Positions 1-10,102 of a stretch of DNA of 64,000 nucleotides are shown piece after piece. Position 1 is the first letter of the stretch. Each line of letters starts with the position of its first letter. The DNA comes from Liolophura sinensis (taxonomy: Eukaryota > Mollusca > Polyplacophora > Chitonida > Chitonidae): NCBI RefSeq assembly GCF_032854445.1, contig NC_088300.1, positions 7,750,001 to 7,814,000 of the forward strand. Direction: 5' to 3'. Below the pieces are notes generated by a model. That model saw nothing but the letters and a program-made list of their open reading frames with translations. It made no database searches and had not been told where the DNA came from. Position numbers and translations under genes: made by a program.

Positions 1-688
1 AACAAAAATATAATACTGCAACCCCTGCTATCAAAGCACAAGGAATGAAAAGTACAGAACAAAATTGTCTGTAAGTGAGTTATTGAAATAAACCTGACAC
101 AGGGTGATGCGCAATAAATGTATTAATTTCATTCAAATTCATTCCTATTGCAGAAGAGCTGAAATAATTACTTTATTCCAGTATGTTTTTGGGCAATTTA
201 CATGTAGGCCTACATCTACTTGTATACCGGGTAGTCCTGACTAAAGAATCTCTGTACATGTCTGTCTATGTATACATGTATACACATGTATACACATGTA
301 GGCCTATGTCTTTTCTTTATCTCCTTTCACTCAATCAACTAAACACTTTCCAGGTGTATTACTGGTGACCCAAAACAGTGAAGTGCCACATCCTACATAT
401 CATATACTTTGAAAGTCGGAAGTAACATATTCCCTCTCTTTCAAAGTCGGGAGAGCCGTACTCATCTGTAGCACTGAGACCAAAGGAGCTTTTCTTTTGA
501 GATAGCCTTATTGACTAGTTGACAACAATGATTTTATGCCCCCGTTTCAAGCTAGTGTTTGGGCGATATAAATAAACGGCAGCACAAACTTAAAATAAAC
601 TGATACATGAATTTGTAAATGCACTGCCACAAAACAAAAAACATGAGTTTGCGTGAGAAACTCAGGAAAATGTGTGTCAGTCTCTTAC
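1..688. other. Left-edge intron sequence of the first gene
   Basis: No coding exon is visible here. A consensus splice donor (GTAAGAGA on the minus strand) at 688 ends the large exon of the minus-strand gene, so this stretch is most likely its next intron; the remaining 3' exons lie beyond the left edge. It contains short ACATGTA-type words common in this window (about 240-305) and no recognisable transposon. Confidence 0.5.
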
Positions 689-2513
689 CTTTTGACAATT
701 AGTTTCTTTTACTGGGGAACTCTGTTCTGCTGCTTTATTGGGAGGCTCAATTTTGTCATCTTCAACATCATCATCATCAGTATTGTTTAAAGCTGAGGCA
801 ATTGCTGTGGCCACATTGGGTACCTTTGATTCTAGGACTGGGGCAGAGTGGGAAGTCTCAGCCGGGAGGATTTTAATACTACAGTCTCGCTTGGCATTGC
901 CATCTTCCACAACACGTACCTCAAGGATTTCCTCTGTGTCTCCAGATATATTCTGTGGGGAATTTGGTTTCACTGATGTTGGGAGTGTTACTGGCTTTGA
1001 CTGTGGCTTTGCCTGACTCAGAGATCTTACAGGTTTTCCTGAACTTGAAGAATCCTCGAATCTTACCCAGTTATTATTGCAGACAAGGCCAGAAACTGCT
1101 GGCTGATGTTCGGCTGTTTCACCTGGATACTGGAAATGTGTGTTTGTTGACGGGCAGTAGATGTATCGTGGGGACCGTGGGGAGCTGGCTGCAGATCGGC
1201 TGGGAGAACTTGTGGGCGTTAGACTAGGAGGTATAAGCACCCGTCTAGGAGACTGGGGGTTGGTAGGAACCTGAGCGTCATTAGTCACTAGAATGCCAGA
1301 CCTTGTGTGACTGAACAGATCTTCTTCATTAAAGTTAAAGCACAGATTGTCCTTCTCAGCATTGCGTGGACTGAACTCTTCATCGGGCAGTTTAATTTTG
1401 ATCTTATCAGCACCGGGTGACGCTTCTGGAGAGCTATAGTGGACATATTCATCAAGCGTGAAAATGTTGATGGGTGTGGTGCTTCTTGGTCTCTCAATGG
1501 GGTTTGTTTTTACCTGAAGTCTCTGTAGCTTTTTCAAATAAGCTTTTTTCTTTGAAGCACTGGCTTTGCTCAAATCGAGAATCTCTACTGTTTCTATAGA
1601 GCTATCTTTTGGGGAAGTTTCCTTGGGTAGAGGAGGGAGGGCCAATCCGGGGCTACTAGGGGTTGGTGACTTATTAATTTTGCCATATATATGAACTCTT
1701 CTGCTCCAAGACACACCTGCTGAACCTTTGCTACTTTCGTCATCACTCCATTCTGATGAAGAAGAGGAATTTGTTCTCTTCCGTTGCTTCTTGGGTTTCT
1801 TGTTTTGCTTTGCCTTGGCCTCGGCAACCTGGGGTGCTGTGTTAGACATGGACGCCTTGTGACCACCTACAGCATTACTAACATTTTCCACACTGCTTTC
1901 TGTATAATTAACAGAAGGCGGTGATATAGCCCTAGCTGTATTGCTGGTGTCCAGACCTTCACCACTGTGACACTTAGACCTGTTCTGGCTAGTTGGTGAG
2001 TGGAACTTATCCACCAGTTTTGATGGGGTGCCTTGTTCTGTGGTAGGGGTGAGATCCTGGTCGTGTAGTGCACAGTCCTGGGCTACAGCCTGTTTGGTGT
2101 GTAAACTTTTCAGATCTGAGGGTCTGGTGGCTTGTCCAGTGGAGCTCACTGTGAGATTTTTGTTGGTAAACGACGTTGCACATGTGTGACTAGAAATGGG
2201 CTGCACCTCATCAGTGGGGGTCAGGTCATCATCTCCAAGGTCTATGGTGTCAAATGATGCTAAAGGTGCAACTATGCGCTCAAAGTCTAGTGATTCTTGA
2301 AGTGTTGGAGGTTTTCTCGTCTGACCTAGAGGGGGATGTTGTTTCTCAGATTTTTGCATCCTTGTCCAGCCAATCACTGTCATGAATGTCAGGAACACAT
2401 GATGGCACCTTCCAATCAACAACTTCTAAGTCAACCTAAAAGAGATACAATAAATGTCAATACTTACAAGGCATGAAAACTTCACAATTTTATCTACATA
2501 CATGTTATGAATG

Positions 2514-2574
<61 letters not shown>

Positions 2575-4087
2575 ATTGTTTCAAAATAAAGACTAGAAAA
2601 TATAAATATATATAAAGACAATCAAATTTTTTTCCATGGAATTGGTGTACATGAAAGGAAACCTTGAAATAACATGCATAATGTTTGTTCAACATGTGTG
2701 AATTTACATCTACATGTAGTAGGCTCCATCTATCTGATTGTGCAATATTTACATGTCATGTCTGCAGGTCATGTATACACTGACATGACAATCACACTGG
2801 TGATAATTTCATGTACAAATATTTCTAGCACAAGAAACGTAGCATTATTATTTATGCAATAAAAGCTTGCTCAATGGGGACATGTGTACATTCAAAGCAC
2901 TCAAACAAATCATTCAATTTATGATAACATTATTTAACAATTGAAGACTGGCACGCTACATGGTAGCCCTACTGTAAAGGCAAACAATACTGCTATTGTA
3001 AATTGTTTAAATGGTGGACCTGATCTAATTCTTGAGAACTATCTCATCTTTAGCTCCTCTGGAGGGCCTCAGTGTGCTATATTAAAATTCTGACATTCGT
3101 CATAACACTGAGTCCCTACCTATTAAAACTGGAAAGGGATGGAATTTAAAAATAGCATTTATGTGGGCTTAAGCCAAGTACATTGACTGTTGGTTGAGAA
3201 ATACTCAGATATGCCATATTTATGGCTGCTCAACCTACAGTCAGGGACGAGCAAGTTTGTCTAAATAGTGTGACATGGGTAGGGCCCCCAATAACCACTC
3301 CACCTACCTCTAGCCGCTTAAACCCACGTCGTAACATCTCCCCTTCCACCCACCACACAAATCTTTTTAATGATAATACAATAGAGTATACTTTCACACG
3401 TAAAATATTTCTCAACCAACAGTCAGTGTACTTGGACTAAGATGGGCTATGACATCTCATGATTGGACACATGTTTTATACCAATTGCTCTTACATGACA
3501 AGGAAGTCATGTGCGACACTGTCACTGTTAGTGCTGGCCTATATGTCTGATAATACAGAAGAAGTAGCAGTAGTACAACAAGTCTAGCTATTACAGTGAT
3601 GGGCCTTAAATTCATTCATGCTCGCAAAATAATTGTATCCCTTCCAGGATTCAGAGCCCCTGGCCGATCTGTGCGCATTATTTAGCCTCATTTCACTGGC
3701 TACTTCACCATGTGTGGGTGGACGTTGAAATTTATGGACATGGACACCAGTCACACCTACTATCCAGGATAGTCCAGGAAATCCGACAGCAGATAAAAAA
3801 AAAAAACCCAACAGAATCGGACTTTCGTGAACAGATAAGACGGCTAGTTAAAATAATCACTAAGTTATGCATTAATTAGAGGCTGAGAGAACAAGATCCC
3901 TTCACAGAAGGCCTGATATGTATTTCAATCGGTTACGAGTTCACATGCCCAATCCCCACATAAGCGACCTGGCCGAAATCGCAGCGTCCACGACCCAGTG
4001 AAAGTTTTGGCCACTCAAACATTGACCGTTAATTAACCAAAAGAAGTTCTTTACCAGCTCTTTCTCTTCTGTGAAATCAGCGATCAT
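689..4087 (-). CDS. Unrecognised Ser/Pro-rich, probably disordered protein, 5' part (two exons; one frame break)
   Basis: Coding exon 1 is 4055-4087 (MIADFTEEKEL, donor GTAAAG) and exon 2 is 689-2435 (acceptor TCTCTTTTAG, donor GTAAGAGA). Both junctions are phase 0, and the join reads through into VDLEVVDWKVPSCVPDIHDS. About 593 residues are encoded in the window and the gene continues past the left edge. The protein has an acidic N-terminus, a lysine-rich stretch (KQNKKPKKQRKR) followed by SSSSSEWSDDESSKGS, many SP/TP sites, and a more ordered-looking C-terminal part with RYIYCPSTNTHFQYPGE and NNWVRFEDSSSS. No enzyme domain is visible. The reading frame entering exon 2 meets a TGA near 2348 unless one base is removed from the A5 run (minus strand) at 2351-2355; with that change the exon is 1746 nt, exactly 582 codons, and phase 0 at both ends. 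A nuclear, phosphorylated scaffold would fit the composition, but that is inference; I do not recognise the family. Confidence 0.72.
2436..4054 (-). other. First coding intron of the unrecognised Ser/Pro-rich gene
   Basis: This intron separates the 33-nt first coding exon from the large exon. It holds an (AT)n run and otherwise unique AT-rich sequence. No exon-like open frame with splice sites was seen on either strand. Confidence 0.5.
2516..2571. repeat. (AT)n microsatellite
   Basis: An uninterrupted run of alternating T and A of about 55 bases lies in the first intron of the minus-strand gene. Such a run can extrude as a cruciform and often differs in length between alleles. Confidence 0.95.
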
Positions 4088-4188
4088 TTTCCGTCGCCAT
4101 ACTCACCGCTGTATCTGCTCGGATTTGAGGCAATCATAGCACCAGAACGATCGATATGGACCGTCTCAATCCGCGGCAGAGTATCGCT

Positions 4189-4196
4189 GCCATCTT
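4189..4196 (-). promoter_or_regulatory. YY1-like AAGATGGC motif upstream of the minus-strand gene
   Basis: On the minus strand AAGATGGC, close to the animal YY1 core-promoter box CAAGATGGC, stands about 100 bases upstream of the MIADFTEEKEL start codon in a locally GC-richer patch (about 4080-4200). An upstream ATG in another frame (ATGGCGACGG) also occurs between the motif and the start. Placement fits a transcription start near here, but no transcript evidence is available. Confidence 0.35.
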
Positions 4197-4209
4197 ATTT
4201 ACGGAAGTG

Positions 4210-5043
4210 ATGTATTTCAGGTCAAGGGCAAGAAAAACTCATAATCGTGGGATGAACCGAAAACGGACTCATTTCGCCTGCTCTGTTATGTTAACTAACT
4301 TGTAATATAAACGTCACTTTGTGCAGAGATATGTGGGTAATGTAATGTAGACAAGGTGAACTCCTATAAAGAGCTATCACAGTTAATCTGGCGGTAAAAT
4401 TATAGTAGAACGAATACATGTATGTACCAAGGACAACGTTCCTTTTTCAGCCAACCACTTAAAACACCCGTATTTTTTGTAAAATTGTCTTGGTATAAAA
4501 AAGGGAAAACAAAATTTTTGAAAATGGTTAAGTTTTATCTTCGCAATGAAATTCACAATGGGACTTGGATGTACTAAATTAAACCACATAAATTATATTT
4601 TCTATAAACCCAGTTTTCACTTTTGCCATTCATAGGAAATTTTTATTTACAGTAGTTCACTTGTCTTTGAAGGGCAGAATGGTGTTTATGCTAACATCAT
4701 ATGTAAAACTCAATTTACATTCAACGGAAATGTTGTTTAAGTCCGTGTTTCATATAAATAAGCGATTAAGCATTTAGTACTAACTTACATCTGTCAGATT
4801 TTTGGCGTCCCTATCAACCAGCCTATCTAAGGACCTGAAGCATGCTCCTCACTTTGGTGAGTAAACTGAATGTTGGGTCTTTCAAGGTTCATGGCAGTGT
4901 AAGTTGTTCAAAAAACTGAGTGATTATAAGCTTTCCTTGAAGTTACATTTTGTTGTTTTCCAGAACAGTCATACACCTATCTAACTTATCACGGAGTTGC
5001 ATGTTTTTAACACAACATCACCTTAAACAGTTTATAGCTGAGA

Positions 5044-5099
<56 letters not shown>

Positions 5100-5212
5100 T
5101 CCCAGTTTATAGTTAGTTGCATATTGCATTTTTTTTTTAGGTTTTATGTAAGACTAGTCAAGTTTGTTCGACTTAATATATAAAATCTTGGTCAATGTAT
5201 GTACATAGCTTT
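4210..5212. other. Intergenic region, no gene seen
   Basis: This AT-rich stretch between the promoter of the minus-strand gene and a foldback element has no splice-bounded open frames. It includes the (AT)n tract at 5047-5097. A 5' noncoding exon of the downstream plus-strand gene could lie here unseen. Confidence 0.4.
5047..5097. repeat. (AT)n microsatellite with palindromic flanks
   Basis: About 25 copies of AT are flanked by GAGACTAAT on the left and ATTAGTCCC on the right, so the whole tract is a near-perfect palindrome. It lies just left of the large foldback element. Confidence 0.9.
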
Positions 5213-5805
5213 GTGCCATATATAGCCTCGAAAGACTCTTAACGCTTAGGCCTACAGTGTTAATGTTGTACTCAACGAAGGGCGAGGACAATTGTCTTTG
5301 TTATTGAACAAGTCTCGCACAAATAAAAGACACCAACCTAAAGACCTGCTTTCCGCACTCACTGCCCGTCACCATACCTCCCTACTTCCCTACTTGATTT
5401 AGAATAGATTTATTATAGCCATGAAGGCTTCCACGGTATATACACTGCTCAGCAAATGCCGCCATCTTCCCACTACTCCACTATGAAGCAGGAAATGTGT
5501 GTAGATGCTCAACATGGCAGCAGTCACCAAGGAACGTAGGGCCTATACTGTGGTAGCCTTCATGGCTATAATAAATCTATTCTAGATCAAGTAGGGATGT
5601 ATGGTGGTGGTGCTGTGGGTGCGGAAAGCAGGTCTTTAGGTTGGTGTCTTTAATTTCCGCGAGACTTGTTCAATAACAAGGACAATCAACTTGGACCTTT
5701 GTTGAGTATGAAATTAACATTGTAAGAGTTGAGACTCCAATGATGCTAGGCCAGTATAAGAAAAGGAGTTGGAGTCTTTTGAGGCTATGCCAAATATATC
5801 ATTGT
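5213..5805. mobile_element. Long foldback (inverted-repeat) element, MITE-like
   Basis: Two arms of about 250-290 bases are reverse complements with scattered mismatches. Matching pairs include GCCTCGAAAGACTC at about 5225 with its complement near 5780, TACTCAACGAAGG with the CTTTGTTGAGTAT region near 5698, GACACCAACCTAAAGACC at about 5327 with GGTCTTTAGGTTGGTGTC near 5634, and TTTATTATAGCCATGAAGGC at about 5409 with its complement near 5555. The unpaired centre, about 5440-5535, holds CCGCCATCTTCC and CATGGCAGCAG. No transposase frame is present. A nonautonomous foldback DNA transposon or a large inverted duplication are both possible. Confidence 0.75.
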
Positions 5806-7510
5806 CTAGCCTTAGACAATGTTATGTCACTTTATAGTTTCCAGTGGACAGAGTCATTAGAGTGTCATTGGTAAGCAACTAATTAAAAACCATTTACCTC
5901 CCCTAAACAACTGAATGTGCCCTGGATATTGCCTGAACACCTGTAAATAATTTTGTTAAATATCGTAACAAATGTGCCGCTAGGAGAGTGAATTACATGT
6001 GATGTTGAAGAAGATGTACAACGTAGAATTCGTTTTTTATGAACAGATGAATTCATCAGCCTAGAATAGAAATTTTCGCCCTGACCTGAGAACTGGATGA
6101 TGGGCCTTGATGGTTTAAGTATTTATTTGTCTATACACCAGTACTAAATTTATAGTTGTTTGTTGATGGCGAGCACAATTATTTTGTACAGCAATGACGA
6201 TATGACTGCGTCAAGTCAGAACAATAAAAACACAATCATTAGTGTATATGACAACTGGCAAGACAAGAAATCATTCTTCACTAGAATTTTTCATTACTTC
6301 ATGTAGTTCCTACATTGGCTATACATACCATATGGGTTTATGATCAGCCATGCACAATTGTTGGTATCGTTCATGTCATACATGCTGCAGCTTCTTGTGT
6401 CTAAAATTCTGCCTGATGTGTGGCAAATCTGTCTTCTAGCTGTCTTGAAGAGTCACTTGGAATACAAATAAAATTATGATTTCTTGTAAATGAGCCTTCT
6501 CAAAATCAAACGGCTTCTCTGCCATTTAGGATTTGAAAGTGAACTATTGACCTAAATTTGATAGTCATTCAGTAGCCCTTCCCACTTCAATTCCACTCCT
6601 GTCTCTTGATGCAAACAATTTAGACGAGAATGGCCGATAGTGATGAAACAAGGATGACCTTCACATGAGAAAGAATGTACTCAAACACAAGGGACTTTTG
6701 GTAAAAGTATTAGTATCAACTAGTGTGGTTAGCTCACTTCTGTCTATACTATCTCAGATACAACTCTTTGACAATTGGAAAGCCATTGGTTTAACAGAAA
6801 AGTTAACTTCATTGATCAGTTTCCCTGGCATTTTTTTTTTTTTTTTTTTTGCCATAGGAGACCACAATTTTGTTTCTGAAAATTCTTGCATATGAAACTG
6901 ACGGACAAAAAAGCCCTCAAAACTACTTGATTTTACCAAGCTTTTCAGCGCTTCTCTTTGTTTGCTTTTCAGAGGAAAATTAATTCTTAATGCATCCTTT
7001 GAAAATGTAAGAGTTTTGTGGCAGTTCATGGGTTCAGTTCAAAAATTGTCACTCTCTACAGTCAGGTAGTTTGAGACCGAGACTCACCTCAGTCACTAGA
7101 CAGTTCCTTGTAAGTCATAACTGCACATGTGAGAGTTTCAAAGTTTGTTTGATCATGTGAGTGTTGCTTGTCAGGAATGATATAGGGAAGGCTGTTTAAA
7201 AGAAAAAGTGTCAGGACATCAGTTATTGTAGATGTATATGAGAAGTATAAGAAGCTGTTTTTTTTTCCTAACTCTAATTTTATTTTCACAGAAAGTCCTT
7301 GACATTCTTCAAGCAAGAAGTTCAACAACTGAGCAAGCTCAACATCAAACTCTGCACAACTCAAAGAAAATAGCAGCAACATATTTCCTGTCAAAATGAT
7401 TTCCAACATCGTACTATATGTACAAGTATACTGGATGTGACTTAGGTACATTATCTTTCAAAAGATTTACTTGCAGGAATTAGAACATTGTAAATCAGCT
7501 TGTGTTACAG
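5806..7510. other. Upstream region of the death-domain gene, no coding sequence seen
   Basis: The right part must contain the end of a 5' noncoding intron, since a TTACAG acceptor at 7505-7510 stands one base before the start codon. A T-run at about 6831-6850 is the only simple repeat. No splice-bounded coding exon was found on either strand. Confidence 0.4.
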
Positions 7511-7511
7511 C

Positions 7512-9384
7512 ATGGCAGAAATTGGCAAATCTGGGAACATCAGTGTCAAGAACAATAAAGCTGATATCCAGTCAAAGTTACGAAGGCTCTCTTCTCGTGC
7601 TGCACAAGCCTCCTCTGCTGCTCGTAAACACTCAGCTAAGTCGCAGATAGAGGAGTTAAAACTCGAAAACCAAGCGTTGAAAGAAAAGTTAGAACAAGAG
7701 ACAAAGGCTAAGCAGCAAATCATGGACACATTGCAGAGTCTAGCGACAAGAATTCTAGAATATGTAGATACTGACGAACTGAGGTCTCATATAGACTCTG
7801 ATGTCAATTCAGAAGCAGACAACCATAACCATCTATCATCTGATGTGGATTATTCAGAACTGCCCGCTTCCAAGCTCCTTCATATGTTCACTGTCCTACT
7901 GGAAGACAAGTTTGGGGAAGACAGCGACCATATGGTAACTAGACTGGAAGAACTGGAGACAAGAGTAACAGAACAAGCTCAGGATATAGCAGAGCAGGTG
8001 TTACTGAGGATGAAATTACAACATGGACTAGATGAGCTGGAACAATGCAAAACCATACATGATGTACAGGAGAAAATTTATGAGATGAAATTTTCCATAT
8101 GTGAGTTTAATGTGATATCAGAACTTGTGCTAGACAGTAAAACTAGTGATGAAAGGGTAAAATGTGGATGTCCTGATTTGTCTATCTGTCTGCTGGTAAA
8201 GAAAATTTTATATCTTCTTAACAAAGTTTATAGTTTTGGTCATAGTTTGTATGAAGTAGTAAAATAAATACATGTACCAGTCTATCCAATTTATGGATAG
8301 ATGACCCTGTTTATTTCCATTATTGTTTTAAATCGTTTACTTACAGTGAAATGTTACAATGTCAAAGAAGATAGCCATTTGGAGAATAGTGATGTATTAG
8401 ATGGTCCAGAGATGTCCAAACCAGTCCAAATCAACCTGGATCCTGTAAGAATTACTTTCGTTTTCCTGATATTTACTCCATTGTCCTTTAATCTAAATAT
8501 TAAATTGCTATTTAAAGACAGTTTCAAAACAAGTTGTCTTTGAACATACATGAAAATCTATGTCAACCAAAATACTGGCCTTGCAGAATGTACATGTATG
8601 TGCATCATAAAATAATGTGTACGCAATGAGTAAGTATCATGGGATGTCCTGTATAATGTCAGTTTACATGGACTGAATGTAATATCTAGTGTCATATTAT
8701 TGGTATTCAGTTTTACAAATAAATTCTAAAAATTGTATGCAGCACTTAATATATAAAATATATTTGTACTACATTACAGCCATCTGTTAAGTTACCTGCT
8801 GAAACACACATTCGTCTTCTGCATCCAGCTGTGAGAGAGAGCATCATCAAGGATCTGAGCCACTTCAAAGTAAATGGTGAGAAATGAGTCTATTCTGAAG
8901 GTTTGACATATTTAGTTTGTTCACTAGTTTTCCATTGGACTCAAGAGGATTTGCCTTACACAACAGCGATCAGTTTCATGTGTGGAGGAAACCGGACAGA
9001 GCCCACAGAAAAGCAATGCACCTCACGAGTTATCTCACAAACTTCTAGATCTAAGACCTTGTCATGTAGAGCTCTGTGATTAAAGTTGTTTGCCATGTTA
9101 TCAATCATCTATTGACCTTACATGTCTTATGTTTCAAAAAGATCTGACGGTTACCATTTCCAGGTGCAGACTGGCGCATGTTTGCTCACCGTGTGGGTAT
9201 TGCTGATGTCACCGTTAACAAGTGGCAGTGCCAGCGCTTGGCGAGACCCATGGAAGAAGTATTGAATGAGTGGAGTAAGAGTAAAGCAGCCAGTGTGCGC
9301 ATGCTACACAGACATCTTCTGTCCCCGCAGTTACGCTCTCGCGTTCTAGCAAAGAGAGTGGCAGACTTTTATAAGGTTGATTAG
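7512..9384 (+). CDS. Coiled-coil protein with C-terminal death domain (complete, 4 coding exons)
   Basis: Exons 7512-8100, 8347-8444, 8780-8876 and 9164-9384 join in consistent phases (1, 0, 1) with GT-AG borders and give 334 residues. The start follows a TTACAG acceptor by one base, so an earlier noncoding exon is likely. Residues about 20-100 are a heptad-rich coiled coil (IEELKLENQALKEKLEQE); a second helical stretch lies at about 140-195. The last two exons encode a death-fold pattern: HPAVRESIIKDLSHF, then ADWRMFAHRVGI, PMEEVLNEWSKSKAASV, and LLSPQLRSRVLAKRV. The DWR-x-hA, W and leucine spacing is that of death domains, six-helix modules that assemble signalling complexes. There is no signal peptide or membrane segment, so it should be cytosolic. 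A role as an oligomeric adaptor in innate or apoptotic signalling is inference. I cannot tie it to a named vertebrate gene. Confidence 0.78.
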
Positions 9385-9770
9385 TCAGACATTGACCTGG
9401 AGAACAGTTGACACTTCTGCTGGATATTCTGTTGTCAAATACCCCAGGAGCAGACTATCAGCGTCATCTTCACTGTACTGGTTGATTGTCATAATTGTAA
9501 GAGCAGGAACTGACCACATGGCATCTTTGTAGTTTCATATGTTACCCATGTCATATAAAGTCATTGTATACAATGTCCTGGCTACCTCGATTGGAAAACA
9601 GTTTATCGTTCTGTCTGACGCAGTGGTGGCATTAGTGGATGGTTATACTGTTCATGGCTTGTACAGTGCACGCTAGTGCATAGGAGGTTTTAGGAGACTG
9701 TTTCAGCTTGTATTTGGTGCATTTATAGGGGGGAAAAAACAAAACATTTTAGTGCATGGTGAAATCTGGT

Positions 9771-9776
9771 AATAAA
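9771..9776 (+). terminator. Polyadenylation signal AATAAA of the death-domain gene
   Basis: A canonical AATAAA lies 387 bases after the stop codon, with a T-rich stretch further on, and is the first such signal downstream. It gives a 3'UTR of about 400 bases. Confidence 0.5.
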
Positions 9777-9975
9777 CTTGAAAAGTTGTATGAAATGTGT
9801 TATTTATGTAATTTGCCAGTAACAGTTAAAACTGAGGGTACTATAAACCTTTGAGGTGCATTGATAGTACTGAACACCTGTTACATGAAGGCCAGAAACT
9901 TTTCTCATATTCTCAGCTGAATCTTTGTGGTTAAGACAAACCTTTTTGTCTATCTTTTTGAATATCTCAAATAAA

Positions 9976-10102
9976 TGATGCAGCTCATGCTGGCTTCCTC
10001 TCCGGCCGTACGTGGGAAGGTTTGCCAGCAATCTGCAGGTGGAAGTGAAATATTCTTGAGTACGACGTAAAACACCAATCAAATAAATAAATAAATCAAA
10101 TA
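9976..10102 (+). mobile_element. SINE family 1, 5'- and internally deleted copy
   Basis: It starts inside the conserved body (GCTCATGCTGGCTTCCTCTC, CGTACGTGGGAAGG), skips the middle, then joins the 3' end (AAATATTCTTGAGTACGACG, TAAAACACCAATCAAATAAA). The tRNA-like head is missing. Confidence 0.85.

Noticed and set aside
6754-7029. Minus-strand frame of 91 codons with a lysine run
   Set aside because: The lysine run is a T-run on the plus strand, and there is no codon-level or splice support.
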